Assembly: GCA_035578175.1 (NCBI GenBank)
Contig: JAQMRL010000001.1
Location: 58,241,553 to 58,305,552 of the forward strand
Direction: 5' to 3'
DNA: 64,000 nt
Source: Catonia carolina
Taxonomy: Eukaryota; Arthropoda; Insecta; Hemiptera; Achilidae
Part shown: piece after piece, positions 23,301 through 36,598 of the stretch
Layout: the number at the start of each line of letters is the position of its first letter
How positions within the stretch are numbered: position 1 is the stretch's first letter
Notes under the pieces: generated by a model
The model's input: only the letters and a program-made list of their open reading frames with translations
Database searches by the model: none
Told to the model about the DNA's origin: nothing
Made by a program: the position numbers and the translations under genes

Positions 23301-25790
23301 TTAAAATTTATTAATGAGCTTAAGTTGATTTTTCAAAATAGCTATTAAAAAACTAAGACTCTTTATGGAAGCTACTTTTTACATTTATTAAAAAATTAAT
23401 ATCTAGTTTTTATTTTAAAGTTGACTAATACTTATTAGGTGAATCGCATTCTATTAAATCACTTAAAATTCATTCGGCAAATAATGGAAGGATTAATAGA
23501 TTTTCGAAGTACTAATACAGTAGTGTGAAAGAAAATTCATTATTGCTAATGCTGCATGTATATAATAGTAGGTTGAGTGGATCCATAAGATAAGCTCTTG
23601 GAAAGATCTAGAAAAGGGGTAAAGACGGCATAGGATAAGAAGAGCAGCGGGTGGTCTTCTCAATTCCGGAATTCTTTGTAACTTACTTGAGTCTCATTCC
23701 TTTCCCACCGGTACTATACCACCCTCTTATTAAGGAAACGGTTTTAATTTGGACTTTCTTATTATTTTTCAACATATATAATCAGTTTTATTTCTCATAT
23801 ATTTTTTTTCTGCAATTTCCTTTTCACATCTTTATACCTTGCAACTGTACAGCGAGATATGTTGGATTTATATATCCCGTGTAATTCACAATGGCAATAT
23901 GTTTAGTGTGTGTGTGTGTTTGTACCTCTTTCATTCGTACATATATAGTCTTCGTAGAAACTCACATAACGTGAATGTAATGTGTGAATGTATTTCATAC
24001 TGTTCGTTTTTTTAGCCTTATATTTCCCAGTACACTTATTTGTGCACGAACTGTAAAATATAAATCTTCTTATCACATTCTACGTGTGTCTTGTGATGAG
24101 TGCGTACATTTTCTTCGCAATAACTGCATCACATACTGAGTGAAAAATTGTTATTTTCAACCCTACAGAAACGTTCCATTTCATTTCCTAGACTATTATC
24201 ATAAATTACTATTATATAATAAATAAACGTCCTCCTTTGATTAAATTGATCACAGATATTCAGGCTTTCTATAATATCAAAGGAATTGCTTCACTTTTTT
24301 CTCCTATTCTTAATTGTATTCGCCCTTGTTCGTCTTTGATGACATTCTTCTACTAACTCTCCTTCACTTTATTCTCTCTTCAATACATCCTAAATTTACT
24401 TCAGTTCTTTACTATTTCCACTGCAAAAACCTTTGTACTGGTTCCCTTTTAATTTATTTCTTGAATTCAGATCGTTTTGTGGTATTCAATGAAATTATAT
24501 TTTTTTAAATATTATGTTTAATGTTATGCTCCTTTTTAATTTCCGTTGCTTTGAGTTCTGGAGATATAACAAACAATGATAAAATTTCTGTACTAAGCAT
24601 ATGTCTCTTAGAAGAACGATAATTTTCTCCTATCTAACTTTCATTTTGAGGTATTCTAACAATATTTTCTTAAATTTTAAGTTTCTCTTGTACACACTTT
24701 TACTTTATTAAAGAATTATTTTTACAAAATTATTTTATCCTGAAAATTTTTTACAGAATACTTAAATATATAAATTAGAATAAAAGCTAATTTTGAAACT
24801 TAAAATTATAAGTGAACAGTCCCGCTAGTCGCGTGTTTTATATAATTAGCAAAAACATCCTCAGGTAGGCAGACATGTCATGTCTCCCTTTCTTGAGTCT
24901 CTTGTATGTATTAAGAAAAAAACGGACGATCGTGATTCAATAACTGCGTGCAATGCTTTTAGTTATATTACGTGTATTTGTCATTATTTAAATAGCCAAA
25001 AGTAAGGAAATCAAGGAAACATTTGATTAACAAATTTATGCAATATGCCATTTTAGTTTCAAAGTTGTTTAAATCTGAAAATTTACCGTATACTCGGCTA
25101 CAAATTTACATAAAAATTAATTTTAATTAAGTCAGTGACGAAAGGCAATCGTGTCATAGAAGATATTTTATGTCGAGTGTGTAAAAGCGTTAAATACATT
25201 GCAAAGTGTAAAGTGATGAACTAACGAATAGTGTTGTACCCCTTTCCTGTTTTATTTAAAGTCTCATGTAGTACTCAATCTGGATAATTAATGAATCCAT
25301 TGGTTTGTTCTATATGGTAATCTATGAAACAGTATTTGAAAGAATTTATATCGTATTAGGGAGTGGATCCAAGATATTTGGCTTAGTTGTTAACAATATC
25401 GGTAAATTGTAATAAATGTGAGACAAATGCACAATTTCAGTTATTGTACAAAGATGTATGGTTTTTTTGTCACAAATTTAAACATTTTTATTGTTAAATT
25501 ACACCACATTGTGCTGCAACTAGGTTATTCATAAACCGTGAGCTATGCCGCATATAGTTAGTAGTAAATTAAAATAATCATACAGCTAGCGATACTGTAG
25601 GCTGCAACGTACCTGATAATGTAGGTGCAAAGTACTAATCTGAGATTGGTTCGTCATGGAGGTGCTTCAAACAATGGCCTTTAAAATACTTGTTTTGCTA
25701 ATTTGGTGGAGTTAATAAATACGAGATTGTAAAAATCTTTTAAATATTATTTAGTAATAGAATAAAATATTTAGAGTTCCTTATAGAGGG
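23301..25790. other. AT-rich noncoding stretch
   Basis: No supportable gene or RNA. It includes a (GT)n-like short run near 23900 and several open frames of 60-77 codons with hydrophobic, AT-driven translations and no motif. Confidence 0.45.
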
Positions 25791-25794
25791 TGAT

Positions 25795-26060
25795 TTTGGT
25801 ATAAAGTTAGACCTTGGGTTCGATTTCCGGCAGGTCCAACATAAAAATTAAACGTAAATAGGATGCAAACATTTTCAAACAAATTTGTACATTAATCTCA
25901 TGTAGTCTCTACTACATACAAAACTCTATAACATCGAGACCTCAACGTAGGCACAATATACTCAACGAATAACAAACTATACACTCGTTTCCATTCAAAA
26001 TTAATAAATCACATGAATCCAGAGACACAAACATTGTCGCACCCACACCACCACAAACTC
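25795..26060 (+). mobile_element. SINE-like element (box B only)
   Basis: GGTATAAAGTTAGACC followed by GGGTTCGATTTCC (about 25816-25828) and GGCAGGTCC resembles the 3' half of a tRNA-derived head; box A is weak. The sequence after it (ATCTCATGTAGTCTCTACTA and beyond) is unique in this window. The right boundary is a guess. Confidence 0.4.
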
Positions 26061-28340
26061 CACAATGGAGATTAAAAAAATGCTGGAATGAATCTTATAT
26101 AAAACAGCGATGAGGGTTTGCCACTGGCTGATTTCCTCAACAATGCATTAAACTTGTACATCAAAAATACTGTTGGTTCTATAAACATACAGTTATAGTT
26201 GTTACTAAATGAAGACAAAATAAATTATGATTTTAGTAGAAATTATTATGGTAATTAAATGTTATTAATTTGACGTACGTTCCATCTTATATGACGATTA
26301 TCATACAAGAAATATATTAATTTTTTTAAAACATTTACGTATTGATAAAAAACTGATAACATCGAACTTCCAGATTAGTGCAAGTATTTTTCCGATACTT
26401 CCTTTTTTTAATAGGAAAACTCTCTTTTAAAGAACTTTATAATGTATGAAATGTGTAGGCCTACTTAATGTTTTACTACTATTTACTTTAATCATTTGGA
26501 TTTTTATGTGATTTTTTAAAGGTTGATTAACCTTTTGTTACATAATATCGCTTCCTGTTTTTGTCTTCTTATTCATGTATTCTGTTTTTTGCATTGTGTT
26601 AAGTAAGTTGATTTGTTTGTTATCTATAATTATGGTTGCCAATGAAAACTGTTGATGTGACATAAAATAAATTAATATTGAAAAGAATATTCATTTTTAA
26701 TATCAGTGATTGGGAAAATTAACTCATATTTAGAGAAGCTTATACCTCGAATTTTAAACTGAATTAAATTTATATTTTTATTATAAATTAATCAATGTCC
26801 CAATAGAAATGAAAAACAATATTACAATGAATATTTGCTATTTACGTATTACATTGATGTAAGTTGCTAATACCAGACAATATTACCAGAACATTGACAC
26901 TGACATATTGCTCTAATTTCTCTACATTAATTCTATTTACTATTGAGCTATTAAATTGTGACACTTTGTTATGTAGTTCCTCGATTAATCATTATCTAAA
27001 AGCCCATTTATGTTCTTTTGAGGGTGGGAAACTATTATCGCCGATTCGTTTCTAGTTGTCATATTATCTTAAAGTACTATTATAACGCACGTATGTTGGC
27101 TGACTTACAAAGTTGAGATAATTTGACCGGTTTTTTCATACTTAAATACACAATTAACTTGTCTTTGAGTGGATATTTTATTAATTAATTTGTAAAGTTT
27201 GAATGACTAATTACACGTACTGCATATTGTGTATTAACTTATGTAATTATAGAATAATTTCTACATAATAATAAATTGTTTCAAGTTTATTAAAAGTCAA
27301 ATACAAGTAAATAGCTTCAAAAATGTTTTGTAAACCACTGTAATTAATGAATATTTACTTGTACTGAGAATAATTTACAAAATATCTTATAATCATTCAA
27401 AATAGACTCTTATTTATTTTTTTAAATTTAAATGCCTTAAAATGATTAGCCTATTACTTAAATATTTTCTGAATTTTGTAAAATCTAGTTAATCCTCATA
27501 TGATGTGCTGGAATGAAATTTTATTAACAATTTTGTCTTGCTCAATAACCTGTAGAACAAAGGTACCTAACTGGGGGCAGATTCAAGAACCAATTTTAAT
27601 GGCATCTGAAAACTCAAAATGAAATATTAAATTGCTATCATTGACTAATACTATACTTTATGAAAGACAAGTTTGCTGACGATGCGATTCCAGCTATCAA
27701 AACTGCTTGAAAGTGATAGATTAAATATACTTTTGATCAAAATGGACTTGTTTGTAGTCATATAGTAATGTACAATTATGTATGACAGGTGAAATTTTGA
27801 AATAGGGATTAAAAAGATTATGCTACTGTACAGGATGTAAGAGGAAGTTCACCAGGCATTCGCTTGGAATGCCGAAGGAAAACGATGCAAAAACTGGGTG
27901 TAACTAAAAATCTGTTTCATTTTTTACCAATGATTTCCTTCACAAAGTGTTTCAACTTTACAAGTCATTATTATAGATGTATTAAAAATGTTAAAATAAA
28001 AAACAATTAAACAATAGCTTTTAAACTGGTTATTGTTTAAGATTACTAAACTGGTGTGTCCTTTACTTGAAAAAAGCATATGCAAAAGGACAAGACTGAA
28101 AACATTTACCAATAAAAAATGCAAAAATAATAATATTTTACAAAATAAAACAATTAATATTTCACATATGCGATAAAGTCAGCGATGATCAAGCAATGGA
28201 TAACTGCGGTGAGGCCGTGAACGTTGATGTAAATTGAAATCTGGTTCTTAATTATTTTGAAAATATAGATGGTTTCATGTACAGTTCTATTAGTACTAGC
28301 ATAAATCCATACCGTCCAATACAACTTTTGTAATATCTCG
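26061..28340. other. AT-rich noncoding stretch
   Basis: No supportable gene. A short block at 27850-27895 (ACCAGGCATTCGCTTGGAAT) resembles 56035-56090 and is reported as a finding. Confidence 0.4.
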
Positions 28341-28344
28341 GGTA

Positions 28345-28590
28345 ACAACCCACCGGATTGGTCCAGTGGTAAAGTCGTCACCGCGAATCAACTGTTTAAC
28401 GCCTGATTTTCGGATACGATGATTCCTGGTCAAAATCCTAGTAAAGGTAATTTACTTTTTTACGGATTTGATTACTAGACAGTGGTTACCGGTGTACTTT
28501 GATGATTGGGTTTTAATTAACCATAAAGTCTCTCAGGAATGGTCGGACTGAGTCTGTACAAGGCTACACATCGTAAATATCATCTTCATT
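28345..28590 (+). mobile_element. tRNA-headed SINE
   Basis: CACCGGATTGGTCCAGTGG and TAAAGTCGTCACC (about 28350-28383) give a box A-like head. A degenerate box B (CCTGGTCAAAATCCTAG) sits around 28425. The body includes CAGTGGTTACCGGTG and GGTCGGACTGAGTCTGTACA (about 28540-28560). A GGCGCAGTGGCAAAGTCG head at 53932 looks related. It lies about 250 bp upstream of the Ly6-type exon, within the presumed last intron. Confidence 0.55.
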
Positions 28591-28845
28591 TCATTGGATT
28601 ATAAGATTGCTTATTTTTCTTAAGTTCAACAGATTGCAACGCACATACTTTTTAGAGCTTAAAAAATGTAGGGTAACAAAACGAATAAATCCAGCGAAAA
28701 ATCTACGTTTTTGTCCTGTGAAATAATTCAGGGAAATAAAAAATAATTTTTTGATTATACTTGCTAAAATTTAAATAGTACACATAATTATTATTAAATA
28801 AATCATTTAACACCAGTCCATAATTGGAACTTTGTATGATTTTAG

Positions 28846-29003
28846 GTGAATCTTGGGGAACCAAAGTCTACTGTTGTCGTGAAGATGGTTGCAATGCGGG
28901 TTACAGGCTACAAATGGAACACTCAACAGCAGTTGTAATCATTGTGACATCACTGGCTCTTCTCGTATCTCGTAATATTGTGACGTCACTTCATCTTTAC
29001 TGA
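28846..29003 (+). CDS. Terminal exon of a Ly6/three-finger GPI-anchored protein
   Basis: A 3' splice site (TGTATGATTTTAG) ends at 28845. The exon opens in phase with two bases completing a codon, then reads ESWGTKVYCCREDGCNAG. CC-x3-G-CN is the conserved end of the Ly6/uPAR three-finger fold, where the last Asn follows the final Cys. A polar segment (YRLQMEHS), then a hydrophobic tail (TAVVIIVTSLALLVS) and RNIVTSLHLY precede the stop at 29001-29003. This is the layout of a GPI-attachment signal, so the product should sit on the outer cell surface. Insect members (for example quiver/sleepless and boudin) act in channel regulation or septate junctions; which one this is cannot be told. Upstream exons were not found in the window, so the last intron is long or they lie outside. 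Confidence 0.75.
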
Positions 29004-29063
29004 GCTACGAAGCCTCCGAACAAATTACAACTAGTACCAAACGCTTTATATATTTTTTTTCTA

Positions 29064-29077
29064 AATAAAAAAATAAA
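29064..29077 (+). terminator. Polyadenylation signals of the Ly6-type gene
   Basis: AATAAA occurs at 29064-29069 and again at 29072-29077, about 60 bp after the stop codon. In AT-rich DNA AATAAA is frequent, so position is the main support. Confidence 0.45.
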
Positions 29078-29079
29078 AT

Positions 29080-32030
29080 AACATAATCATATACGTATTG
29101 ATACTGTTGGTGAATGTATGTATGAATATGTTAACAAAGTATTATTTTTAAACAGTATTCCGGTACATTTAGGAAAATTCCGTTTTTTCAATTTTTTCAG
29201 TAAAATTATCCTTCATTTCAGCTACAGTTTTAAATTTTCTTAAAATTTAATTTATCATGAATACGTATTTTCTTAAATTTCCTGAAAATATTCCTTATCG
29301 TGGTGATAATGAATTTCAGAGCTGGGCTTCATTTCTATTTTTTTCCTAGTTTATCCTACTATTTTTTGTAAATGTTGAAAATTTGTTTCTATATCTTTTT
29401 TGGCAACACTGTTTATTGCAAGCGTAAATGATATGCTAGTAGATAGTAGCTAGACATTTCTGACGCACGTTTTTGAGCTGCACAAAAAGTATTCAAATTT
29501 ACCCCTACTACTTTACATTACTTCTTAGTTTCTTCCACCATTTAATTTTTATGTAGAATCTAGCCTCGCACTTTTACCAGATTTCCTGGTTCATTGTGCA
29601 TCTTCCATCACAGGTTCAAAAACGAGCTACTGGTGTAAATCATTGAACTTTGCGTAGTAGTAAATACTTAAGAAAAGAACCCAAATTAGTAATAAGAACT
29701 CTAAAATTACTGACTTCAAATTTTTAAAAGGTGAGCACAGTGCTACAATACAACTACAGATAAGAGAATTTTGATTACCTATTTTAAAACCCAGTTATGA
29801 ATGTTTTGTTTATATTCTGAGTTATTCCAGGCCGGTAATGATGAAAAAAATATGTTTCTCCATGTAAAGTAATTATAGTACAAAATCCTTTAGTCTAATA
29901 TTTTCTTAGATGACATTAAATGCGAGGTAATAATTCGAAGTCATTATCTTTATTGGCGGCTGAGAAAATCGGTCAAATGTTAGTATTAGTCAGATAGGCT
30001 TGTGACAAATGCCTACCTGATTTGTAAAATTTATATAAATTTGATCAACTCATATAGAATTTACTAGAATAACTAGTTTCCTTACTCAACACCTACCTAT
30101 ATTAGGCTAAATAATTTTCTTTACCAATGTTGTTTCCAATTAAATTTTTTTATACTTTTGTTATCAAAAACTTGCTTGTTTGAAAAGACCATCGAATATA
30201 ATCACTGATTTTATGGTTTCTGTGGATGTACTGATACATTCAGAGACCTTTACAAAGACAAACAGTGTTCTCAATAGAAAGAAATTAGTTTAACAACTTA
30301 GGCCTACTACATCGATTGGCATTATAATAATAGTAATAATCTTTTTTCATTCGTTAAAAGATTGATTATGAAATTATTTAAGTTATTATTTACGATATAG
30401 TTTAAGGAATGTTCAAGTTTTAGTTGAAATGAATTTTGATTTCGGTGAAGAGCATTGAATAAATGGATCTGAATGTACCGTTATATACTAGTTTTTACTT
30501 TACATGTACATACAAACATACATATTATACAGGCAATATTAAAATGTCATAAGGTTTATGAAATGATAACATTCTTTTACACCAATTTTTTAAATTATAG
30601 ATTTAAATATAATCATTATTCTCAAAAAGTATAAGTAAATTTTAGCACTTAATGGTTTGTGTCGTACTCGTGCCTGTATTATATACACATAATTTTGGTG
30701 TCATTTCAATATTATATTATGTATATGAAACTAATATTAGTCGTACTTCATGTAAGGCACATTAGTAAACCGAAAAAATATGTTATTTTTGTATGTACTA
30801 ATAATATGGTATGTATTTTTTTATTTACATTCTTTATAGAATAAAATGAATTTGGTGACAAAAAAATTATAAAATAAAATTTACTTTCCAGTAAATGGAC
30901 TATATATTATAATTTGCATCTTTCTGAACTGATTGAACAATTTAAATGTTTGTAGTTTGTGTTTCCAGAATCGCAAAAAAAATTTGGTCTGCAATTAAAA
31001 ATCATCCTTTTTGGGGACTCATTTGCCTTGGGAATACCATTCTGTCGTATGAAAAGGTAAAGCCAACAATATTTTACATAAAAAAATGGCCGATTTAGGT
31101 AAGAGGTAACATTTCATTACATAAAATACACGAACCTAAATTATTATTTACATTTTTTGGAACTTGTTAACTGAAATATGTAACATATTTTGTAATTAAC
31201 ATTATTTTTAAAGCTGAAAACATACATCTCCGCAGTAACTGACTTATTTTTTTTTATAGTACATCATCCATAATGGGACTTTTTATACATATAGAACTTT
31301 TGTTTATAATAATTGTGACATGCAGATATCCTATTTCTGATCCAGCTACCGCCTGTCGGGTATTAAAAAATGTAATTTACTGTATTTCAACATTCATTAG
31401 TGAAGGATTTCCCCGCAGGTAACACCTACAGATATCGGTCATATTTCTCAAAAGCTTGCTGTAGATGTTTTTAACTGAACGACGAAATTATAATTCATAC
31501 ATTGGAAATTAGAAAAATCAACATTCTTTGAAGTTACCTTCCCATTTTGGAAATTTTATTATTTAATAGATAATTCCTATCAAATTATTTTAAAATGTAT
31601 GCCTACATACTTCTCTATTTTGTTATTAATTAAAATTTATTAAATTCAAATTTTCGTTAACTCTATTTTGTCAAAATTTTAACAGAATTGTATTAAAGAT
31701 ACTAATTAATAGTAAAATAAAATGAAATTAATATATTGAATTGCACTAAACAATCACAGTACAACATATTAATACCAATAACCAACATAAAAAGTACTAT
31801 CATTGATTTAAAAATGAATATTCTTTAAAATTAGTCAAAAAATCGTTTAATATGTGTTTTAAGACACCTTGTAGTTATAGTTATCTTACGATTAAACAAA
31901 CTACATAGAACATAATCTTTCAGATTTTTTACCTATTAAAATTAAAATTTTTGAAATCCATGTAGACTCGTTTATTTTACTCCATTTTTCTGGTAGCAGT
32001 TTGTATTTAGTACCTATTCTTTAACCGCTC
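29080..32030. other. AT-rich noncoding stretch
   Basis: No supportable gene, repeat or RNA. Open frames such as 30659-30844 (+) lack motifs. Confidence 0.45.
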
Positions 32031-32540
32031 CATTTTGATTACAAATCTTCCCCCTGTTCAAGTGCCAAGCCTTTTCAGAATATTGGCAACCATTACAGGA
32101 ATTTGCACTTTATTAGCAGCCAGTCCAAGAGCGCACTCGTATCCACACCATTCGAATTCGTAGGTTCTTTATCTACGGCACTTTTATTTGATATGGACAA
32201 CGGTTATCCATTATTTTGCCTTGAATAATATTCTGCAATAATCTATATTTCTGACTTCTCATTGCGTGTTCAAAATATTCCAACTTCTTTTTCTAATGAT
32301 GGCTATAATTTTAGTGCTCTTATCCAAACTAAAATGTAAATCGAAGTTGCAGACTTTTTCCATTCATGAACTTTCAGCATCCTTCTGTAACAACACATCT
32401 CAAATGTCTCAAGTTGCTTTATGTCATCACCTTTCAACATCCAAGCTTCAACATCAAACAACTAACCGAATTGAAAACATAGCAGCGAAGTAACCAAACT
32501 CGTTAGGAAATTTTGAATTCTCTACTGCATAAAACTCTCC
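32030..32540 (-). mobile_element. LINE ORF2 remnant (C-terminal part)
   Basis: The minus strand reads FDVEAWMLKGDDIKQLETFE then MCCYRRMLKV (about 32455-32350). Insect LINEs here have a GCETWTL...RRLESFEMWCYRRMLKI block. Downstream, after frameshifts, come SEYYSRQNNG-like and KNLRIRMVWIRVRSWTGC (about 32160-32110), corresponding to the usual RRISWLKNLRDW region. Stops mark it as dead. The 75-codon + strand open frame over 32266-32493 is its antisense shadow. Confidence 0.75.
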
Positions 32541-35285
32541 CCATTTTCCTGAATGCTATACAAGCTTGTTTTATTCTTGATCTTTGCCATTGTTACTTTA
32601 CATCGTTACTTTATTTTTACTAATTTATTTACTTATATTACTTTTCCTTTTACTCTTTTTGTCATTGTTACTTATTGTAACATTGTTTGACTGTCTCCAT
32701 TGTTACTTTACTGACAACCAAGATATCTAAATTTTATTTTTCCAATTTTTTCCCTCCACAATAATACGTTCCCCATATCTGCTGCTTACTAATTAGAAGG
32801 ACCATGTAATTTTTTATTTTTATTAATTTTTACATTATTTTAATATCCCTTGTACTGTTTTAGTGAAGGGACTTTGAATAAATACCTGTTTCCTTAACCG
32901 ACAACCTTAATATGTATTACAACATTAGAAATAAATCAAGTTTATTCGTAATTTGAAAAAATATTTACAATTTTAATAAATGACAAGAAAACGGAACAGG
33001 TTTGTCAACATAATAATTTTCTTAATGCCTTCTTTAAAATGAAGGAAAATTTCTTCGTTTTCTGTTGCGATGAATAGTCAATGAGACAAAAGAGATGCGA
33101 AATTCCTTAGTACAGTATTTTTGCATGAAAAGCGTTTCTCACATAATAGAAGCTCGCGGAACAAATATGATAATAGACAATGCTTTATTACGCCACCTAA
33201 CATTTCGCATTGAATGTATTATTATACTTGTAAATTTGACTGTCTATTTCACCTCCCAAAATTACAATACATGCAAAAGCTTGTTATTTACAATTACACA
33301 AACTTTTGTGGTAAAACAATTTACAATAAAATCAGTGGCTAATTACTCCACAGTGCCAGTTAAGTTACATTATTCGTACAAGATACAAAGATTGTAACTT
33401 ATTCATATGGCATTACAAATAGATATCGTATTGTATTACCAATGAAAATATAAATAATTGGAAACACCTATAAAAAATTCTAAAATATAAAGAAAAGTTG
33501 TGCTTATTTGTAAAAAAGTACATGTACGTTTTCACTGCAAAGTATTTAAAAAAAATTAATTCTGAAATTAATACATACCTTTGTAATATTAACTTAATAA
33601 AAGTACCTAATAATAAATAATATAAAAATATATAACCCTCTGTACATAAAATGATGCTTTTTACCTTTTTATAATCCTCTGTGAACAATCATCAGGTTAA
33701 AAACTCAGTTTCAGATAAAAATATAATATTAAAACTTAAAATTTTATTTTAAAAACATTATAACCAGAAGGTGCAAAATTAAGGAATTTTCAATCGGTTT
33801 ATTAAAATATATTTAAACCAGAACTTGGAAAATTAAAATACTTATAATTGAACTAGGTCATAAAAGCATAGTAAAAGTTTAGATAACAGTAAAAATACAA
33901 CATCATAATACAGTTCCCACAGTATTTTTATTACCTATATGTTTCTGTTTATTCATTCATTCAACTTATTTTCAATACTGCATAAAAACAACTAGTTATA
34001 TTTTTAGTACTAAATTCTTATTTTAACACTAATGATTATACAGTATTTCCCAGTAAAGGAAAATCCTTTTACGCTGGGAGGAGAGCTGCAGTCATTAAAA
34101 TCTAGTATTAAAATATAATAATTAAATATTATATTACAATAATATTACAGTACATTATATAAAAATATTCAGTAGCCATTACAAGTAATTATTAGGTAAT
34201 ATTACCACTACCACCACTGCAACAACAACAAAAACTACTACTATTTTATTATTACTATTACTATTAGACTATTATTATTATTATTTCCAATGTTCTGTAA
34301 TATCGTTATACTGTTCTGTATCTAAACAAACTGTTTTAACTCTGTAAAATAAAAAAACAACCATAATAAAAAAGAAAACTAACACTATCACATTAAAATT
34401 ATTTTAATTCATAAAATATATTTTCCTGCATCCAGTTCAGAATTATTTTATTTCAGTTCTGAATATTGAGATTGAACTGCACATGAGTCAGTAAATACTG
34501 ATGAGTTTTCTACAATTGTAATAATACATTTTAGTTACTTTCTCGGTATCTTTAAATTAGAACTGTCTATCAAACTTATTCAAGTTTTGTGGTGTTAGAA
34601 TACAAACAGCATACAATATTGTTCTTATTAATATTAGTATTTACTTTAAAATTACTGTAATCAGAAAATTACAGGTAACGCAGTTGTTCATAAATTGGAG
34701 TTCTGAAAAATAAATAATCTGTAATAGTTAATGTTAAATACTTCAGAAAATATGTTCTGATTATAATTGTTATTCAATAAAGTTATTGTTTGTAAACTTA
34801 TAACAATTAGAAAGTAATCGATTGTCAAAAGTAGTTTATTTTAAATGTTCATGTTTTCATTGGTTACAGTGTTAAAAGTTTGTTTCTGGACAGTTAATTT
34901 TGGAAAAACAGTAAGATGTAAGTTATTTTCTCTAATTCAGTTAGCACACAGGAAACAAAGAACAAAGTGGGCGATCACGACCCTGTAACGTACGTTTATA
35001 CGACCTCACCGGTGTTCTATATTTCGTGTTAAGTGTATAGATCGAACACTACGTCAACCCCCTTCTACTTATACTTAGCTTTCTTTATTTTCTTACAATA
35101 AAAATCTTTGTATCAATAAAATATAAAATTGCTGCAATAAAAATCACTTGAAAACAATAAAAAATAAATCAATATTTATTGTGTAATATATTTTTTAAAT
35201 GTGTACTTTAGTCTAAAAAAGAAAAAATAATAAATTATACTAAAAACTTGAAGTGCATATTAGGCTATGTTTAGACCAAACTACT
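32541..35285. other. AT-rich noncoding stretch
   Basis: A 100-codon + open frame (33095-33397) and a 91-codon minus frame (33413-33688) were read in full; neither shows a domain, signal or exon context. A compound trinucleotide repeat is at 34200-34290. No RNA gene is recognised. Confidence 0.4.
34200..34290. repeat. Compound trinucleotide microsatellite
   Basis: ACC, ACA/CAA, ACT and ATT units follow each other (TACCACTACCACCACTGC, then ACAACAACAA, then TTATTATTACTATT). Confidence 0.8.
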
Positions 35286-35288
35286 TAC

Positions 35289-35867
35289 CAATACAGAAAT
35301 TAATTCCACAATCTACAACCATCTTAATTTGCTAAGAAAAATATCACAACTATTTTGTACCAATTTGAATTATACTCTAAATTTTACATTTGCATGTAAT
35401 TTTCCGTACTAATCGATTAAATAACTGAATAAAAATAATAATTATTATTTGAAGTGCAATTATTGTACTAAATAAGTTTTGAAATTGCGGTTCCATGATG
35501 AAGGCATACCTGTCAATTTTTTGTAAAAATGGAAACATATTGTTAGCAGTCTTAAGCACGAAATTCTCTACAACTGGGTGAAAGGTTTTGTTCTCTATAT
35601 TTCACAGTAATATTTAAGTGTAAAAAGGAAAAATATTAATTAGAGTAAACAGATAGTCATCCAATATTAGTTACCAATATTTAGCCAATTGATTATAAAG
35701 ATAAGGTTGTTTGTGAAATAGGAAGCAATGTACAATGTCAGGGATATTTTGCTAGATGTAGCCTGAGGATATTGGCGGCAAAGGACCAAAGCAGATCGTA
35801 TTACTTCGCGTCTTTCAAAAACTTTTAACAACTTTGTTGCTGAAAAGTTACATATGTAATAATGCAT
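35289..35867 (-). CDS. Possible cluster of minus-strand exon fragments
   Basis: Reading the minus strand: (a) an open stretch after an acceptor-like TAACTTTTCAG near 35846 reads TKLLKVFERREVIRSALVLC and continues RQYPQATSSKISLTLY; (b) an 85-nt segment 35594-35510, bounded by AAATATAG and AG/GTATGC, reads NKTFHPVVENFVLKTANNMF then PFLQKID; (c) after 178 nt a strong acceptor (TATTTTTCTTAG) opens a segment from 35331 that would join in frame and stop within 8 codons (SKLRWL), or continue to a GTAAGT donor at 35288. The peptides look protein-like but I do not recognise them. They may be a mobile-element remnant or chance; confidence is low. Confidence 0.25.
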
Positions 35868-36598
35868 TCTCGTACACGTGGCGATCAAAATAATAACATA
35901 TACATGGCAGGCATGAGTCTCTGTTTGAGAAACAGCAGTAGCTTAAAAGTATTGGCTCATAAATTTTTATTTGGTGATTGTACTCTCATAAAGTGTAATG
36001 AAGCTCACGCCCTAATTAACAGAATAAATAAAATCAATAAACCAGTGGAAATTTTTCATTTAAACGACTGGATGCGGCTTGGGTGACAAACAGGAAATGG
36101 ATGTCCATTCATAGTTTAGCAGATGACCGATGCTGACTTTTGTGAATATTCCGAATCAGATACTCCTTTGTTTAGAGAATATGTCCTGGAAGTCAATAAC
36201 ATACGGGTACAATGAATAAGGGTAGTATTTCTACCCTTTACTCTAGTGAAACAAAGAGATCTACTAATATTAAAGTTTTTTAGTAAAGGCTTAAAAAGCA
36301 CTTATTCTTTAAACATATTTTTCGTACTGGTTATCCACACTTTAAAATTGTATTAAACGTTTAAAAGTGTAATTTCGTACCAGATAAATTATTACCATCA
36401 TTGAATAAAGTTTAGTTGAACAATAACATAATTATTGCAAAAATTAAAAATTTATAAATAAAAGTAAATTGTAATTCTTATCGGTATTGTCAAATAGCTT
36501 TAAGCGCAAAAGTTATTAATTCTTCTAGAAATTGTAAGATTAAACTTTGGTCCAATAGAACTCGTACCAAACATGTATTACTAGTCATTAGTTTTCCT

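Noticed and set aside
32266..32493. 75-codon + open frame as a gene
   Set aside because: Antisense shadow of the minus-strand LINE at 32030-32540.
33095..33397. 100-codon + open frame
   Set aside because: No motif, signal or exon context; composition is what AT-rich DNA gives by chance.
33413..33688. 91-codon minus open frame
   Set aside because: Phe/Tyr/Ile/Lys-rich translation without any domain; overlapping AT-rich sequence.
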